DNA of 64,000 nucleotides, taken from contig NC_067289.1 in NCBI RefSeq assembly GCF_020740795.1, positions 26,220,108 through 26,284,107 of the forward strand. Reading direction: 5' to 3'. The stretch is from Apus apus (taxonomy: Eukaryota; Chordata; Aves; Apodiformes; Apodidae). Below are positions 11,783 through 23,370 of the stretch, one piece after another (the first letter of the stretch is position 1; every line of letters begins with the position of its first letter). The notes below the pieces were generated by a model. It ran no database searches. It saw nothing but the letters and a program-made list of their open reading frames with translations, and was not told the DNA's origin. The position numbers and the translations under genes were made by a program.

Positions 11783-12246
11783 TCATAGAATCAGAGAATT
11801 ATCAAGGTTGGAATGGACCTTAAAGATCATCAAGCTCCAACCCCCCTGCCATGAGCAGGGAACCACCAGACCAGGCTGCACAAAACCTCATCCAACCTGG
11901 CCTTAGAAACCTCCAGGGATGGGGCATCAACAGCCTCCCTGGGCAACCCATTCCAGTTCCTCACCACCCTTAGAGTGAAGAATTTCTTCCTAATATCTAA
12001 CCTAAATCTTCCCTCTCTCAGTTTAAAACCACCACCCCTTGTCCTATCACTATCTTCTCTGATGAAAAGCCTCTCCCTGGCTTTCCTGGAGCCCCTTCAG
12101 GCACTGGAAGGTGCTCTAAGGTCTCCCTGGAGCCTTCTCTTCTCCAGGCTGAACACCCCACCTCTCCCAGCCTGTCTCCAGAGCAGAGCTGCTCCAGCCC
12201 TTGGATCATCTTGGTGGCCCTTCTCTGGACCCTCTCCAACAGCCAT
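11783..12246 (-). mobile_element. CR1 LINE 3' end fragment
   Basis: The plus strand opens with 'tcatagaatcagagaat' and then runs through the familiar avian CR1 text: 'ggttggaatggacctt', 'ccaacccccctgccatgagc', 'aatttcttcctaatatctaa', 'ccttctcttctccaggctga'. The homology ends near 'gaccctctccaacagc'. The octamer-like end comes first, so the element is inserted on the minus strand, 5'-truncated to about 460 bp. It lies in the MBNL1 5' intron and is not coding. Confidence 0.93.
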
Positions 12247-15200
12247 TTCGAAAATAGCTTCTGAAAAGATCCAGGAAAAAGCAATTTTTATAAAAATGGT
12301 GATTAAAGACAGAATGCCTAGAAGTTGTAGAAAACAAAACAAACAAACCCAAAGCAGTCATGCAGGAAAATGAGTGAAAGAAGCTCAAATTCTTGTGTTT
12401 TAGTTGCCACCATTAGCTGCATTTAATTAGAAGAACTGAACAGAGCTGCATCTACTTTTCACAAAAATCGTATTATTAAAGATTTATATGTGGACTATAT
12501 CTGCACATAAATACAGGAGCTCAAAAAATGCTGACAACCAGCAAGATATTTTCCCAAGGACTTTCTTCTAAGCAGTCTGCAAAGCTAAGTCACAGCAGCA
12601 AGTACCTGTACTCCCAGAAGAATGTTTTCAACTGTTACACATGAAGAGGCTGAAAGGCACATAATTTCATTGTCAGTACCATCGGTTCACTCACTATTTT
12701 TGATTTTCCACTCTTGTGAAAGAAGTCTCAAAGTCAGGTTAAGTTTTGCCTACGTATCGAGCACTGAAGGATTCCCAGATAAAACTACATAGAAAGGATT
12801 CCACTGAAAATCAAGTGACCACACGAAGAACGCTGCCCAGGCACTAGGAAAGTCTTCCAAACACTGGGAGAAAACATCTTTTTTTTAAATTATTTTTTTT
12901 CCCCCAGCCTCAGAGAGCAACAGAAAAAAAACCCAACAAACTACTAGAGCTGATTTCTCACAAGTAAATCATGCTGTGTTTGTCAGCATGGGCAGTTGAC
13001 AGGACCTCTCCCTTCCATGGAAACCAGATGGCACGAGCAACACCGAAACATCCAGAGCTGGTTGGGACAGTGAGCACGACCCTCAGGGACTGGCGAGGAG
13101 GATGAGGAGGATGAGGGGTGTGGGGGTCCACACAGCCCCCCAAGCAGCCCTTGCACCTCCAAGGATGCTGGAGCACAACTCCCCGTGCCCGCGCACACAC
13201 AGACACGTGTTTTTACGGTGAATCCAGGCCTAATTATTGCTGCCTTCAGCTTGGCAACCTCCTCGGAAAACCTGACACATCTGCCGGGTTCAGCCGGCTC
13301 CCGGAGCCCGCAGGCTCCTCCACCGTGCCCTGGAGTTTAGAGCCTGGCGACCTCGCGTACGTCTAGACCCAATTAACGGAGCAAACTTCACTCACTCCTA
13401 CAGCAATTTACCTACATTTCAAAGAACAGCTTATCTCCTTGAGCACTGCGTAGGTGTCACTGCAGCAGAGAGAACGTCACCGCGATGCCAGAGCAGAGGG
13501 GTGGCAGGAGCGTGCTCCTGTCCCCCCGCAGGATGGCCCGTGGGGGGCTGCAGCCACAGACCCCCGGGGGGCCATCTCCTCCCCACGCCGAGGGGGAGCC
13601 TGGGGCAAAGGACTACCGGGAGAGGAGCACCTTGGGCCTTGCAGAGCTGTGTTGTGGAGATCCGATCGCTCTCCCTTTTTTAGAAGGAAACATTCCCATT
13701 AACTTGTCTGGAAGCAGGATTGGGCCCTGCGCCCAAACATGCTCCAGCTTCCCAAGTCCTTACTCACCGCTGGCAGCTGGACCCGCTCGCGCGGGAGCCA
13801 GCAGGAATGTGGGCAGTGAGGGCTGTGAAGCCCAGGGTCCAGCACCTCAGCTCCTCCAGCCTGAGATGCTGCCATCCCCACCCCAGGAACAGCCCCGTGC
13901 TCCGTCCCCACGGCACCACCCCCACGGAGGCGCTGCAGGAACGCTGCCTCCCCGGTGGGTGCGTGTCAAGGGTGAACACAGAGGCCATCACCCGGCTCTT
14001 CAGGCAAACCTGAACTTACAGCCATCCAAGCCAGGACGTGTGATTTATAATGCTTTCAGCATTTTGCTTTTCTCTCCAAATAATACCTGCTCCAAGTTCA
14101 AGCCCAAGGCATATTTTGCCTTGCCAGATGATCTGCGACCGTCTCATGACTTATTACACTGTTATCATCACTAAGCTTAGCAAACAGGGCTGCTAAGTCT
14201 ATTAATCTCTGAAACACAGAGCCTGAAACCGTAGAAACAAAACATCTCACTACAAGATATATAAAATGTGGTATAGTCAGATAAGGGGAAAATGTTGATT
14301 TTTTTCTGTGCCACTGCAAGCAACACTGACACACTTTTCTAAGAACCAACTCTGAATGTAACGGTAACCACAGGTAAGTGAAAAAACCCCCTCTTAGAAG
14401 AGCAGGCTCCCTCGGGGCAGACAGGGAGGTGTGCTGCCAGTGGGAACCCTGGGCTACAGGCCGGACTTCGAAGTGCCACCTGTGCATTCAAAAAGCTGAT
14501 AAAATGAGTGACATCCAGCTGGGCTGGTGCTGGGGGGCTATGGGAAAGCCCAGTTCTCCAAATGTCAAGTGACCAGTCACAATTTAACCCGTCCAGCACT
14601 TTTTATTGTGCTGAAATTAATTCTGATCCAGCCACTGATACACAGCTTGCCTGTTTATGTCCCAAAATATTCTTCTGTGAAAGCAAATATTTGGCATTTT
14701 TTGCCAGAAGCACAAGGCCCTGAGAGCAACAGAGGCAGTTGCACACTTTCTGACAGTGCTCAAATAAGGGCTGGAAGCTGCTCCTCTCCCAGACCTCCTG
14801 CCAGCAGGGCCGGCAGCTCCAGGAGTGGCAGGGCTGCAGAAGGAGCTGCAGGCTGGGGGGCTGCCCGTGCCCCCATGCTGAGTTAATGCTGGTTATGCAC
14901 CTGGCTTATGGAAATTATAATCTGGCTACAGAGAACAACCCATTTTGGCTTACTCCGTGCTGACCTCCTCAGTTTTCCTGTTGCAATCTGTAGATTCAAG
15001 TAAAAAATTATCTCCAAGAGCACTAGTCAACATCCTAGTGACAAAAGAGTATGTTTACCTTACAAACTGCTGCTGCTATTTCTAATTGCTACCAAACAGC
15101 AACTAAAATTTCAAGCTGCATTTTGTGAGAACTTAAGCTAGACTTCATTGAAGACTACCAGATTATACCTGCTGCAAACACTGACTTTTGTTATATTTCA

Positions 15201-18200
15201 TTAAGAGGGTTCTCCCAGCTACCAGAAATAAAGACATTTTGGATTAAAATATTCTTTTGTAACAGTGCAGCACATGCATATAATTTGAAATGTGGACGAT
15301 TTGACAGGGTAGTAGCTGCAGTAAGCAGACATTTTAAAAAGACAATTGATCCCAGAGGAAAAGCAACTCTCCTGACACATAGCTGGACTCTATCCCGAGG
15401 TCAGCACACACCAGGCCCAAGCACGGCCACGCAGCAGCGCGAGGGGCATGGGCAGCACCGACCTGGTGCTCCCACTGTAGCTGTGGGGGAGATTTCAGAG
15501 CAGCCTCCAAGCAGGAAAAGTCAGTGCTGGTTCAGAGTGCACAGAGCAGTGTACCACAGCAGTTGTCACTGGCTTTATTCTCCAAACAAAGCAAGGACCA
15601 GGACATTCACCCTGCAGAAACTGCTGGAGGTAGAGCAGGAAGGGGTGACATCAGCTGCTCACCTCAATGTCCCTCCCAGGAACCACAATCCATCATCAAA
15701 TGCCCTATGCAGAACCTTCACCTCTCAACTTCTTATATTAAATGTGTATTTTTTTAAATCTTAGTATGTTTGTTTGTTTGTTTGTTTTTTATCTTGGGAC
15801 ATATCCACGTTTCATGTGGTACAGTTTTAATGGTCCCTTCTCTTTCCTTGTTAATTGCTGCGAACTCTCACTGCCACTGGTGGGAATGACAGTTGCACAT
15901 ATTGATGGCAGAACAGACTCCAAATGTCACCGAGGACAGCAATAAAAAGCCATTCACATGTTTATCCCTTTGGTAAATTATTATGGGGTAGTAGGATGGA
16001 AATGTTGTTTACTTTGCTGCATTACTTGGGAACCCAAGTTTACAACATATAATTGTTAATAAAATAAAATTTAAAAATAATAACCATAGGCCACTGTTCT
16101 AATCCCCAAGGAACACAAACAGTGGAGACCACCACGTATGCAGGGGCAAAGAAACACCCGGGAGCCTCCTCTCACACTCTGCCCTGCATGGGGCTGAGAG
16201 CAGTGGGGCCGATTTGAACGTCAGAGTCCCTGGGCAAGAAACCAAGCCCAGCCAGATCCCACACCTTAGAGCTGCTGGGTGTACAAAGCACATTAACCAA
16301 AGCCTGATCTACACATGGGAGCTTTGCTGGCACTCCAGCAGACCTCTGAGCCCCCCCGGCAGCACTAGGTCTGTGGGATTATTCAGCCACCGCTAACAAA
16401 TGACCAACTCTACAAGCCCAGGTTATTTCAGACAACACCTGCTCACTGGTATTAGTGTCCCTCCTTGTTCACTCTGGGAAACAGTCACGACAACAATCAC
16501 AGTAAAATTCCTTCTGGACAGAAGTAGGTGCAGGCTTTTTTTAGAAATATTCATAGTTACAAAAGTCATCCTCAGCATGGACAAAACGAATAAAAATCTG
16601 ATAACAAAAGGGAACAAAACTTCCTTTGCAGTTTTATCTTAACGAGCTGGTCTTTGTTAACAGCAAAATCACCTCTTGATAGCATTTGCATTTAAAATGT
16701 GTGTAAGGCAAACAGAAATTAAGCCTTTGAAAGCAATGAATGGTGACTGCAAGGTGCCTTTTGTAATCCTGCCCGTGCGACTCCTTGGTGTTAGTGCTGC
16801 TCTGAAAAGCGATGTTCACAGCTTACACACGCGGTTCCTAAGTAGCAATCATCCTCTACTCTGGACATCAAGAGGTGTTAAAGCTCACTCATCCTCCTAA
16901 TTACAGGCATTCCTGTGTCCTTACCACCTCCGCATTAAACCTGAAGGAGCAGAATAAAGCAAGTACTTGAAGGAAATAAAAACAGAGAGGAAAGCCTGTG
17001 TTTTAATCTGAACTGGCCATGAGATGTTCATCTACACCATACGTGTAAGAAGCTTTACTGTGGCCACATGACCCATCCTGGACAGCACGGGAAAAACCAT
17101 GGAGCTGTAAGGGCCTGGCTCCTCTGGGCACCCGGAGCAGCACCCTTCTGAGGGCTCAGCGCTCCTTTCAGCTGCCGGGCATGATGCACCAACACCTCCT
17201 GGACCTCAGATCTCTTTCCCAGGTTTCCAGTATACAATGGGCTCTAATTTCAGGGAAGTCAGCTCTGCACCTGATGGAGGGATGCAGCTCGGATGTTGCG
17301 CAAAGGCCACAGAAGAGCACATTTACCTACCGGCCCTGCAGGACAGACTGTGGAGAATGACACCACAGGTCCTTCTGGGCAACAATCTCCCTGCTTGCAG
17401 GGTTTTGGGAAGTAGCATTTGCAGTGCTCCTGAGACATGCAAACTGGACAAGCACCAGAAACCTCCATGCAAAACAGGTTTTTAAAGAAAGCAACGGCAG
17501 CACCTGCTACTTTCAAATGCTTGTCAGCATGTGGTATTTGTCAGGGAGGTGTCCAAAAATGTTTGTTCAATCCTTGGCCTTGCTATAGGAAGCAGAACAT
17601 GGATAAACTCAGTAATTATTACCTAGTAATACTAGAAGATTATGGAACAGCATCTGAGACTTGGTGAAGCAACAAAGTAGTAGAATTCAAGAAGTGGAGT
17701 AACGCAAAATAAAAAACCTTTCTCCAGAACTGAAAATTAATGTCTGCATTTAGGGTTGCATTGGAGCAGCCTGAGTCACACTTATTTCAGATATCCTGTT
17801 GAACCTTCCAAAGCAGAATGAACTAACAGCATTTCCAGACTCAAGTAAAATCAGCAAAAAAACCCTGCCATTTGTACATGTCCCCTCTGCCCTGTGACAG
17901 CAACAGGAGCAGAGGGCTGGGTGCCCTGACCCGCACCCTCAGCCTGTCCCAGCTGCCTGTGGTGTGGCTGCTGCGGGGGTCAGGTCCTGCAGGAACCCAC
18001 ACAACTCCCCATTAAACCTCTACCCCAGTTATCCCAGTTAGGATCATGCTTTCGCCACCTGCTAAGCCTCACTGGGGTGAACTGGGCTGAAAGCTCTCAC
18101 AACGCCGTACCTGACCACGGTCAATCTTGGCCACGACTGCCTACAGAAAAGCCTCAGGGCAAAGACTACTCTGAATTATTATTATCTCCATGATTAACCA

Positions 18201-19379
18201 ATACTACACCAGAGAAATTTTAAATTAAAATCCTCTGCTTCCACTAATTAAACTTTTTTTGTTGATACTTGTGAAGACACACGCTATCCTTTACCTTGCT
18301 GATCTAAAAACTCTCCCACACAGGTCAGATGCCCCCCGGCAGGCCCGGAGCTGTGGGCAGTTGAACACGTCTGAGCTGCTCGTTTATGTGAGCCCCAATT
18401 TTGCCCACTGATGCTTCACAGTACAACTGAGCATCCTTGGACTCAGACCCGTGCGTGCCATTCAAAAGAAATGTAATCCAGCAATGGCCTTAAGGAAATG
18501 ACACAATAAACACGTCCTGTCACTTTCTCTCTCACATATTAGACTCAGAAATCTGTTGCCTGCCCGTCTTTCCTCAGTAGGCTGAGTGAATAACAACTGC
18601 ACACTCCTGCAGGTTTAGGTGTCACACAAACTAGGCAGGCTGCACAATTACCATTAATTCATATGTACAACCTAAAGGGTAATAAGCTTTTAAAATTTTC
18701 TCAAGTTTAGAGACCAACTGGCTATGAAACTGACATTATGGCACGTCAGCAGGTCTGGGAAGGGTCAGCACAAGCAGCCTTCGGGGAGCTGCCCCTGGGA
18801 GCCTGGCACCTGTCACAGATCCCAAGGGCCCCACCTCAGGCACTCGCCCTCAAACCTCCCCTGCAGTGCTAAGTACCATCGGTTAATTATTCATTACGCA
18901 AATTATTTCCTTATTGTCGCTGGAGAACGTGTTGCTTCATTAGAACCTTTCTTCCCTAGTGCTAAAGATAGGGTCCGGCCATTTACTCCTGGCTATAATT
19001 ACCGACTTGCACACCCCTCTCCTGCCCAGCACATCTCTCGGTCAAACCTGCTGTCACCAGCGTCCTGCTGCTGCCGCCAGGTTTGCAGTCATGTTGCAAC
19101 TCCTCCCACCCCCTCCAGAAAATAATCAGCACCAAATCAAACCGCTTATTTCTAAAAGAAAACAATCTTCTATTTTTCTAAAGCAACCACGGAAGACGGA
19201 CGGCATCCCAGCCGTTCTATCATTACATGATGATTTTCGCCCCCGCTGCACTATCGGCGGAACAAACCGATCTGTTTGCAGCGACCAGATGCAAAACAAA
19301 ACTTCAGAATCAAAAAACTTTCTCTGAAAGGGGAAAAAGATCAAAACAAACCCCCATTTCCAGCCAGGTAACCCAGAAA
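12247..19379 (-). other. MBNL1 upstream intron, no gene recognised
   Basis: This sequence lies between the CR1 copy and the CpG island at 19.4 kb. Open frames around 13.5-14.0 kb are longer because of local GC richness, but none resembles a known family. A (TTTG)n microsatellite is present at about 15767-15790. Nothing else can be supported by eye. Confidence 0.5.
15767..15790. repeat. (TTTG)n microsatellite
   Basis: Five uninterrupted TTTG-type units end in a T-run. This is an ordinary simple repeat within intron sequence. Confidence 0.9.
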
Positions 19380-19976
19380 CGCCCGCCGGGACCGGAGTGC
19401 GGACCAGGAGGGGCTTCCGCAGCCCCGCGCAGCCGGGCTGGTCACCGCCCTTCCCCGCCGCCGCCGGCTTCACCAGCCTCGCCCAAAATAATCGCGCTTT
19501 TTTTTCCAGCACCCGCGTTCCCAGGACGCTGGCACAGAGGCCCGGCCCCGCCAGGCCTGATCCCGCCGCCTCGGGGACAGCGCCAGCCCGGCCCCGCCGC
19601 CGGGCCCTCCCCAGGCGCCCGGGACACGCCGCTCGCCCCCCGCACCTGCCCCGCACGGCTGCCGGCCCCGGGGCGGCTCCGGCCGCTGAGCCTCCCTGGC
19701 GGGCTGGAGCACCCCCGCGCCGGGAAGGGCCGCCAGGGCCGCGCCCCGGGCGCCGCTCCCGGGCTCCCCCGGCGGAGCACGGCGATTCCCCCGCGCCCCG
19801 GCCCGCCGAGGCGAGCACAGCCCCCCCCACTCCCCCCCCCCCCCCACGGCCCCTTCCCGCCGCCGCCCGCGGGGCCCGCCGCACCGGGGGAGGCCGCTGG
19901 GCCGGGCCGGGCCGGAGCGGACCAGGCTGGGGGTAGCGGCGCCGCGGGCACCTGCGGCCGCCCCGCCCGCACTCAC

Positions 19977-20110
19977 CTCCGGCATGCCCGCGGGGCGGGC
20001 GGCCCTGCCCGGGCTCGGCGGTGGCGGCCGTGGCGGCCCGGCCCAGTCAGGGGCTCATGCTGTCAGCGCCGCCGGCGCGGCGGGAGGGAGGGAGGGAGGG
20101 CGGGAGGCGG
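19977..20110 (-). other. MBNL1: Putative MBNL1 non-coding first exon (proximal donor)
   Basis: Only the 3' boundary is well supported: a near-perfect donor, GGAG|GTGAGT, on the minus strand. The 5' end shown is a rough estimate, because transcription starts cannot be read from sequence alone. An in-frame ATG occurs a few bases before the donor ('ggcatgccggag'), but no continuation is known, so a coding role is not claimed. Confidence 0.4.
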
Positions 20111-20226
20111 CGGCCCGGGCTCCCCGCGCCGGCCCCGGCTTCCGCCGCCGCCCCCGCCCCGCCCGGAAGCGCGCCCCGACCGCGGCCCCGGGCCCCGCGG
20201 GGACACCCGGCCCCGGCCCCGCTCAC

Positions 20227-20400
20227 CTAAGCCCGGCGCAGCCCGCGGGATCCGGGCGGCGCGGAACCGGGGAGAAGGTGCGGAGCGGCGGCGCGGCGGG
20301 CTGCCCTCCCGCGGGGCCTCGCCTGCCTCATGCTCGGCGCGGCGGCGCGGCCCGGCGCCTCATGAGTCACGGTGCCCGCGCCCCAGCGCACGTGCCCGGC
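20227..20400 (-). other. MBNL1: Putative MBNL1 non-coding first exon (distal donor)
   Basis: A donor, CTTAG|GTGAGC, ends this candidate exon on the minus strand. The AP-1 and E-box motifs 130-170 bp upstream would fit a promoter position if transcription starts within this interval. The 5' end given is approximate. It may be an alternative to the exon ending at 19977, or a longer transcript may use only one of the two donors. Confidence 0.4.
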
Positions 20401-21059
20401 CCCGCCGCCCCCGGGCCCGGAGGAAAGAGGAAAAAAAAATAAAAATAAAAAAAAAGGAAAAGACGCGAAGCGGGGGGAGGGAAGCGGGTGGAAAATGTCT
20501 CCGGCAAAACGGCTCGGCGCCCGGCCCGGCCGTCCCCGGGCTGCCCAGGGACCCCGCTCCCCCACCCGCCCCCGTCCTGCTCGGACAGGGTCACACGGGC
20601 ACGGACACAACACGGACACGTCCCTTCCAGGACGGTCACCTCTCGGGCCACGCGCAAAGAACCTGGACCAAGTGACACAGCACCAAGCTCCGCGACGAGG
20701 AGAGGAGGACGTGGGGCTGAGCGCCCTGGGACCGGGCAGGCTGCTGGGGGCGCGGGGCACACCGGGCCCGGGCCCAGCTGTGTCAGCCCGCCGGGACACG
20801 GGATGGGAGCCCCAGAGAGGGTGGTGGGGACAGAGCAATGGAAAGAGCCTGTCAGCACCACGACTTCGGGGAGCACAGCAGCTATCTTTCAAGATTTAAG
20901 GACATGATAAAGGGCAGGAAACAATCTTGTCTCTGTATTTATGGTGGAGAGGATGAGAAAACGGGCTCTAACTGCAGAGAGACAGACTCAGGCTAGACTT
21001 AGAGGGAAAAACAGGCCTGAGAACGGCACTAAATCAAGGTTAAACACTGCTCTGGAGAC

Positions 21060-21135
21060 ATGATTTAGGTACACTCCATCCTGCCTGAAGCAAGGGAATG
21101 GATTAAGTGACCTTTCGTGGTCCCCCCTCCAGCTC
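21060..21135 (+). mobile_element. Possible CR1 LINE 3' remnant
   Basis: The text 'ggaatggattaagtgacctt' followed by 'tcgtggtcccccctccagct' resembles the CR1 3' region ('tggattagatgacctcctg...tcccttccagc') in plus orientation, with many substitutions. It is short and diverged, so the call is weak. Confidence 0.35.
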
Positions 21136-23327
21136 TTTCTTCCTCTGACCCTGCTGAGTTTTACTCTTTTTGATCTATACTTCTCATTTATAGCGTGCAG
21201 TCGGTTCCACCCCAAGGCTCACAATATACCTCTTACCTTGGTCATTTAATTTTTCTTGGCCATAAAAGATTCCTGTGCCTTTGAAAACTGTTTTTCACTT
21301 GTCTGTATTTTACCATTTTAATAAAATCAGTGGCAAGATGCTCTAATTTTGTCTTTTGCTATCAAGGCAGCAGTTGTGTCCCAGCCAAACTCACACCCAA
21401 ACCCTACTAATACTTGCACTGATTCCAGGAGATGTTTTGCTTAGTATTTTTTTCCAAAGTATTATATCATATGAAGCAACTGTTTCTTGATAAGCCTGAG
21501 TACATTTCAACACATATACACATACATCTTCAAGAAAACTCCATTATTCTATTTTCTCTTAAATATTAAATCTCAATTTCTGCTTTCTTCCACTGGGAAC
21601 AACTCAGAGAACCGTTACCTTCTGGCAAGCACTCCAACAGTTTCTGTTCCTCCCTGGTCCCTGTTGCTAAATGTGACAGTAGGGCAATTAGTCATGATGA
21701 GGAAATCCCTTCTTCCCCTTCAGCACAGGCTCTGCCCCAGCAGCTCCACGGCTGCTGCAGCTCAGGCTGATGTCCCCAGCCCCCAGGTATCTCAGCAGCT
21801 GGTACTTTGTCTTTCCATCTCCCTCTCGTGCTCATTGTTTCTCCCCAGACATGTTTCTAATTCTGAGCATCACTTGTTATCCATACTTAGTTGTTCCAGA
21901 ATGTTTATTTTTGCCTCATAAATTAAAAAAAATCAGTACTGAAGTGGCATCTCCACTGTAATTGAACACTACTGAGCTTCTGTTGACTTCTGAAATTTTA
22001 AATGATCACTCAGAATTGCATCTGCCACATCCTTCATAAGAGAACACGCCAAACCACTTTGCTGTTTGCTTTGAAATTTGTTAGGCCTGGAGACTGGAAG
22101 AAATTTGCCTTTAAATTTGCCTTTTTCCCTGATCCCTACTCCGGGTGAACCAAGCCAAGAGTTATGCTTTGTGCATTGAGGTGACTGCTTTTCAGCTTTA
22201 ATGAATAATGCCTCACTTTACTTTGGGAGACAAATAATATTACCTGCTCAAGAGATCTGGAGTCCAGCTGTTCCCTTCCTCAGGTTTTATTTTTGTTCTG
22301 TTACACAGCCTGGCATGAATATAACTAGTTTTTTTTTGTGTGTGCTCTAACTGCAGCCTGCAGCAGCCAGAGCAGCACCTCTGCACCCACAGTGAGAGGC
22401 AGGATGCCTCCAACATCCATTCCTCCTCTGGAGCTGCCCTGGCCAAGCAGCCACAGGAGCACCCTGGGATGCTGGGTGCCCAAGGAAGTGAAGGCACATC
22501 ACTGACTGGGATGGCATGGCTTTTTGGTATTTTCTGTTTATGTTTATTTATTCCCCTCCCCCCCCCGTTTTATAGAAACTGGAGACTGGAAGGACTTTAA
22601 AGAAACATTCCATTTTCTTTCAGGAAAATATACCACAAATTTACACTTGCATTTCACAGAAGTTTAATCCAAATCAGCACCAAGATTGTGACAATTGGTA
22701 TTTTTGTATTTGCCTGACCCACATGGCTTCACCTGTCATTCTGTAAAGCAGCAGCAGTGCAGATGTACACCCAGATAACATCAGCCTTGGTTGCACACGC
22801 CTTGATAGTCTCTGGGAATGAATATTGTAAGGGATCATTTGTTGCTCTTCCTGTTTCTGTTCCATCACAAAGGAATACGTGAGGCTGTTTCCTTTCCCTG
22901 TGCTTACATCAGGACTCTGGGCATTTTCAAAGCAGTTGTTCGGTCACAGTTTTCTCTACAAACTCCTTGCTGCCCAGATTTCCCTCAAATAACTGCAGCA
23001 GGCCAATGTGTGCACTGAGGATCTTTTCTACACACTCTGCAGACTTTAAAAAGCAACTGGTGCCTGAGCTGTGCCCCCACATCCTGCCTCTCCATGGCTG
23101 CAGTGCGTGTGAGGGCACCCAGCTGCCCGCGCCCCAGCCGGGGGCTTGCACCCTGCTCAGCTAGCACAGCCAGTAATGGGAACCCATTCTATTTCACCTT
23201 GGTTTATACAGGTTACAGGGGATTAAACCCCAGAGCACAGATGTCCAGCATGAGCTCTGCAGTAGTAAGATGTCCAGTAAGGGCATGGTAAAGAGAAAAC
23301 TGCAAGGAAGTCTCAGATCCGGGGGTC

Positions 23328-23370
23328 TCCCAGATGATCATCTGGTAATGATAATAATTACCATCTGGGA
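23328..23370. repeat. 43-bp interrupted inverted repeat
   Basis: The left arm is tcccagat + ggtaat, interrupted by the 8-mer gatcatct. The right arm, attacc + atctggga, is a perfect complement of the left once that 8-mer is bulged out. The loop is gataata. The left arm also contains the 16-bp perfect palindrome ccagatgatcatctgg, so two alternative foldings compete. The origin is unknown. Confidence 0.8.

Larger units (their letters stand above)
19380..20770 (-). promoter_or_regulatory. MBNL1: Distal CpG island, likely MBNL1 promoter with alternative first exons
   Basis: About 1.4 kb of very GC- and CpG-rich DNA contains two strong splice donors on the minus strand: GAG|GTGAGT at 19977/19976 and TTAG|GTGAGC at 20227/20226. 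Upstream of the second donor on the same strand are an AP-1 type TGAGTCA (20363-20369) and a CACGTG E-box (20389-20394). The simplest reading is that MBNL1 transcripts start here and splice non-coding first exons onto exon 1 near 4.4 kb. MBNL1 is known to use several 5' ends in mammals. The long open frames in this island are proline-, arginine- and alanine-rich, low in complexity and present in nearly every frame, so I do not call them genes. A C-rich run (19821-19845) and a GGGA-repeat tract (about 20081-20106) are also present. Confidence 0.65.

Noticed and set aside
19227-20675. A 482-codon open frame on the plus strand, with other long frames in the same block on both strands
   Set aside because: The products are proline-, arginine- and alanine-rich with no domain, and nearly every frame is open at once. 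This is the expected effect of a CpG island, and strong minus-strand donors lie inside it.
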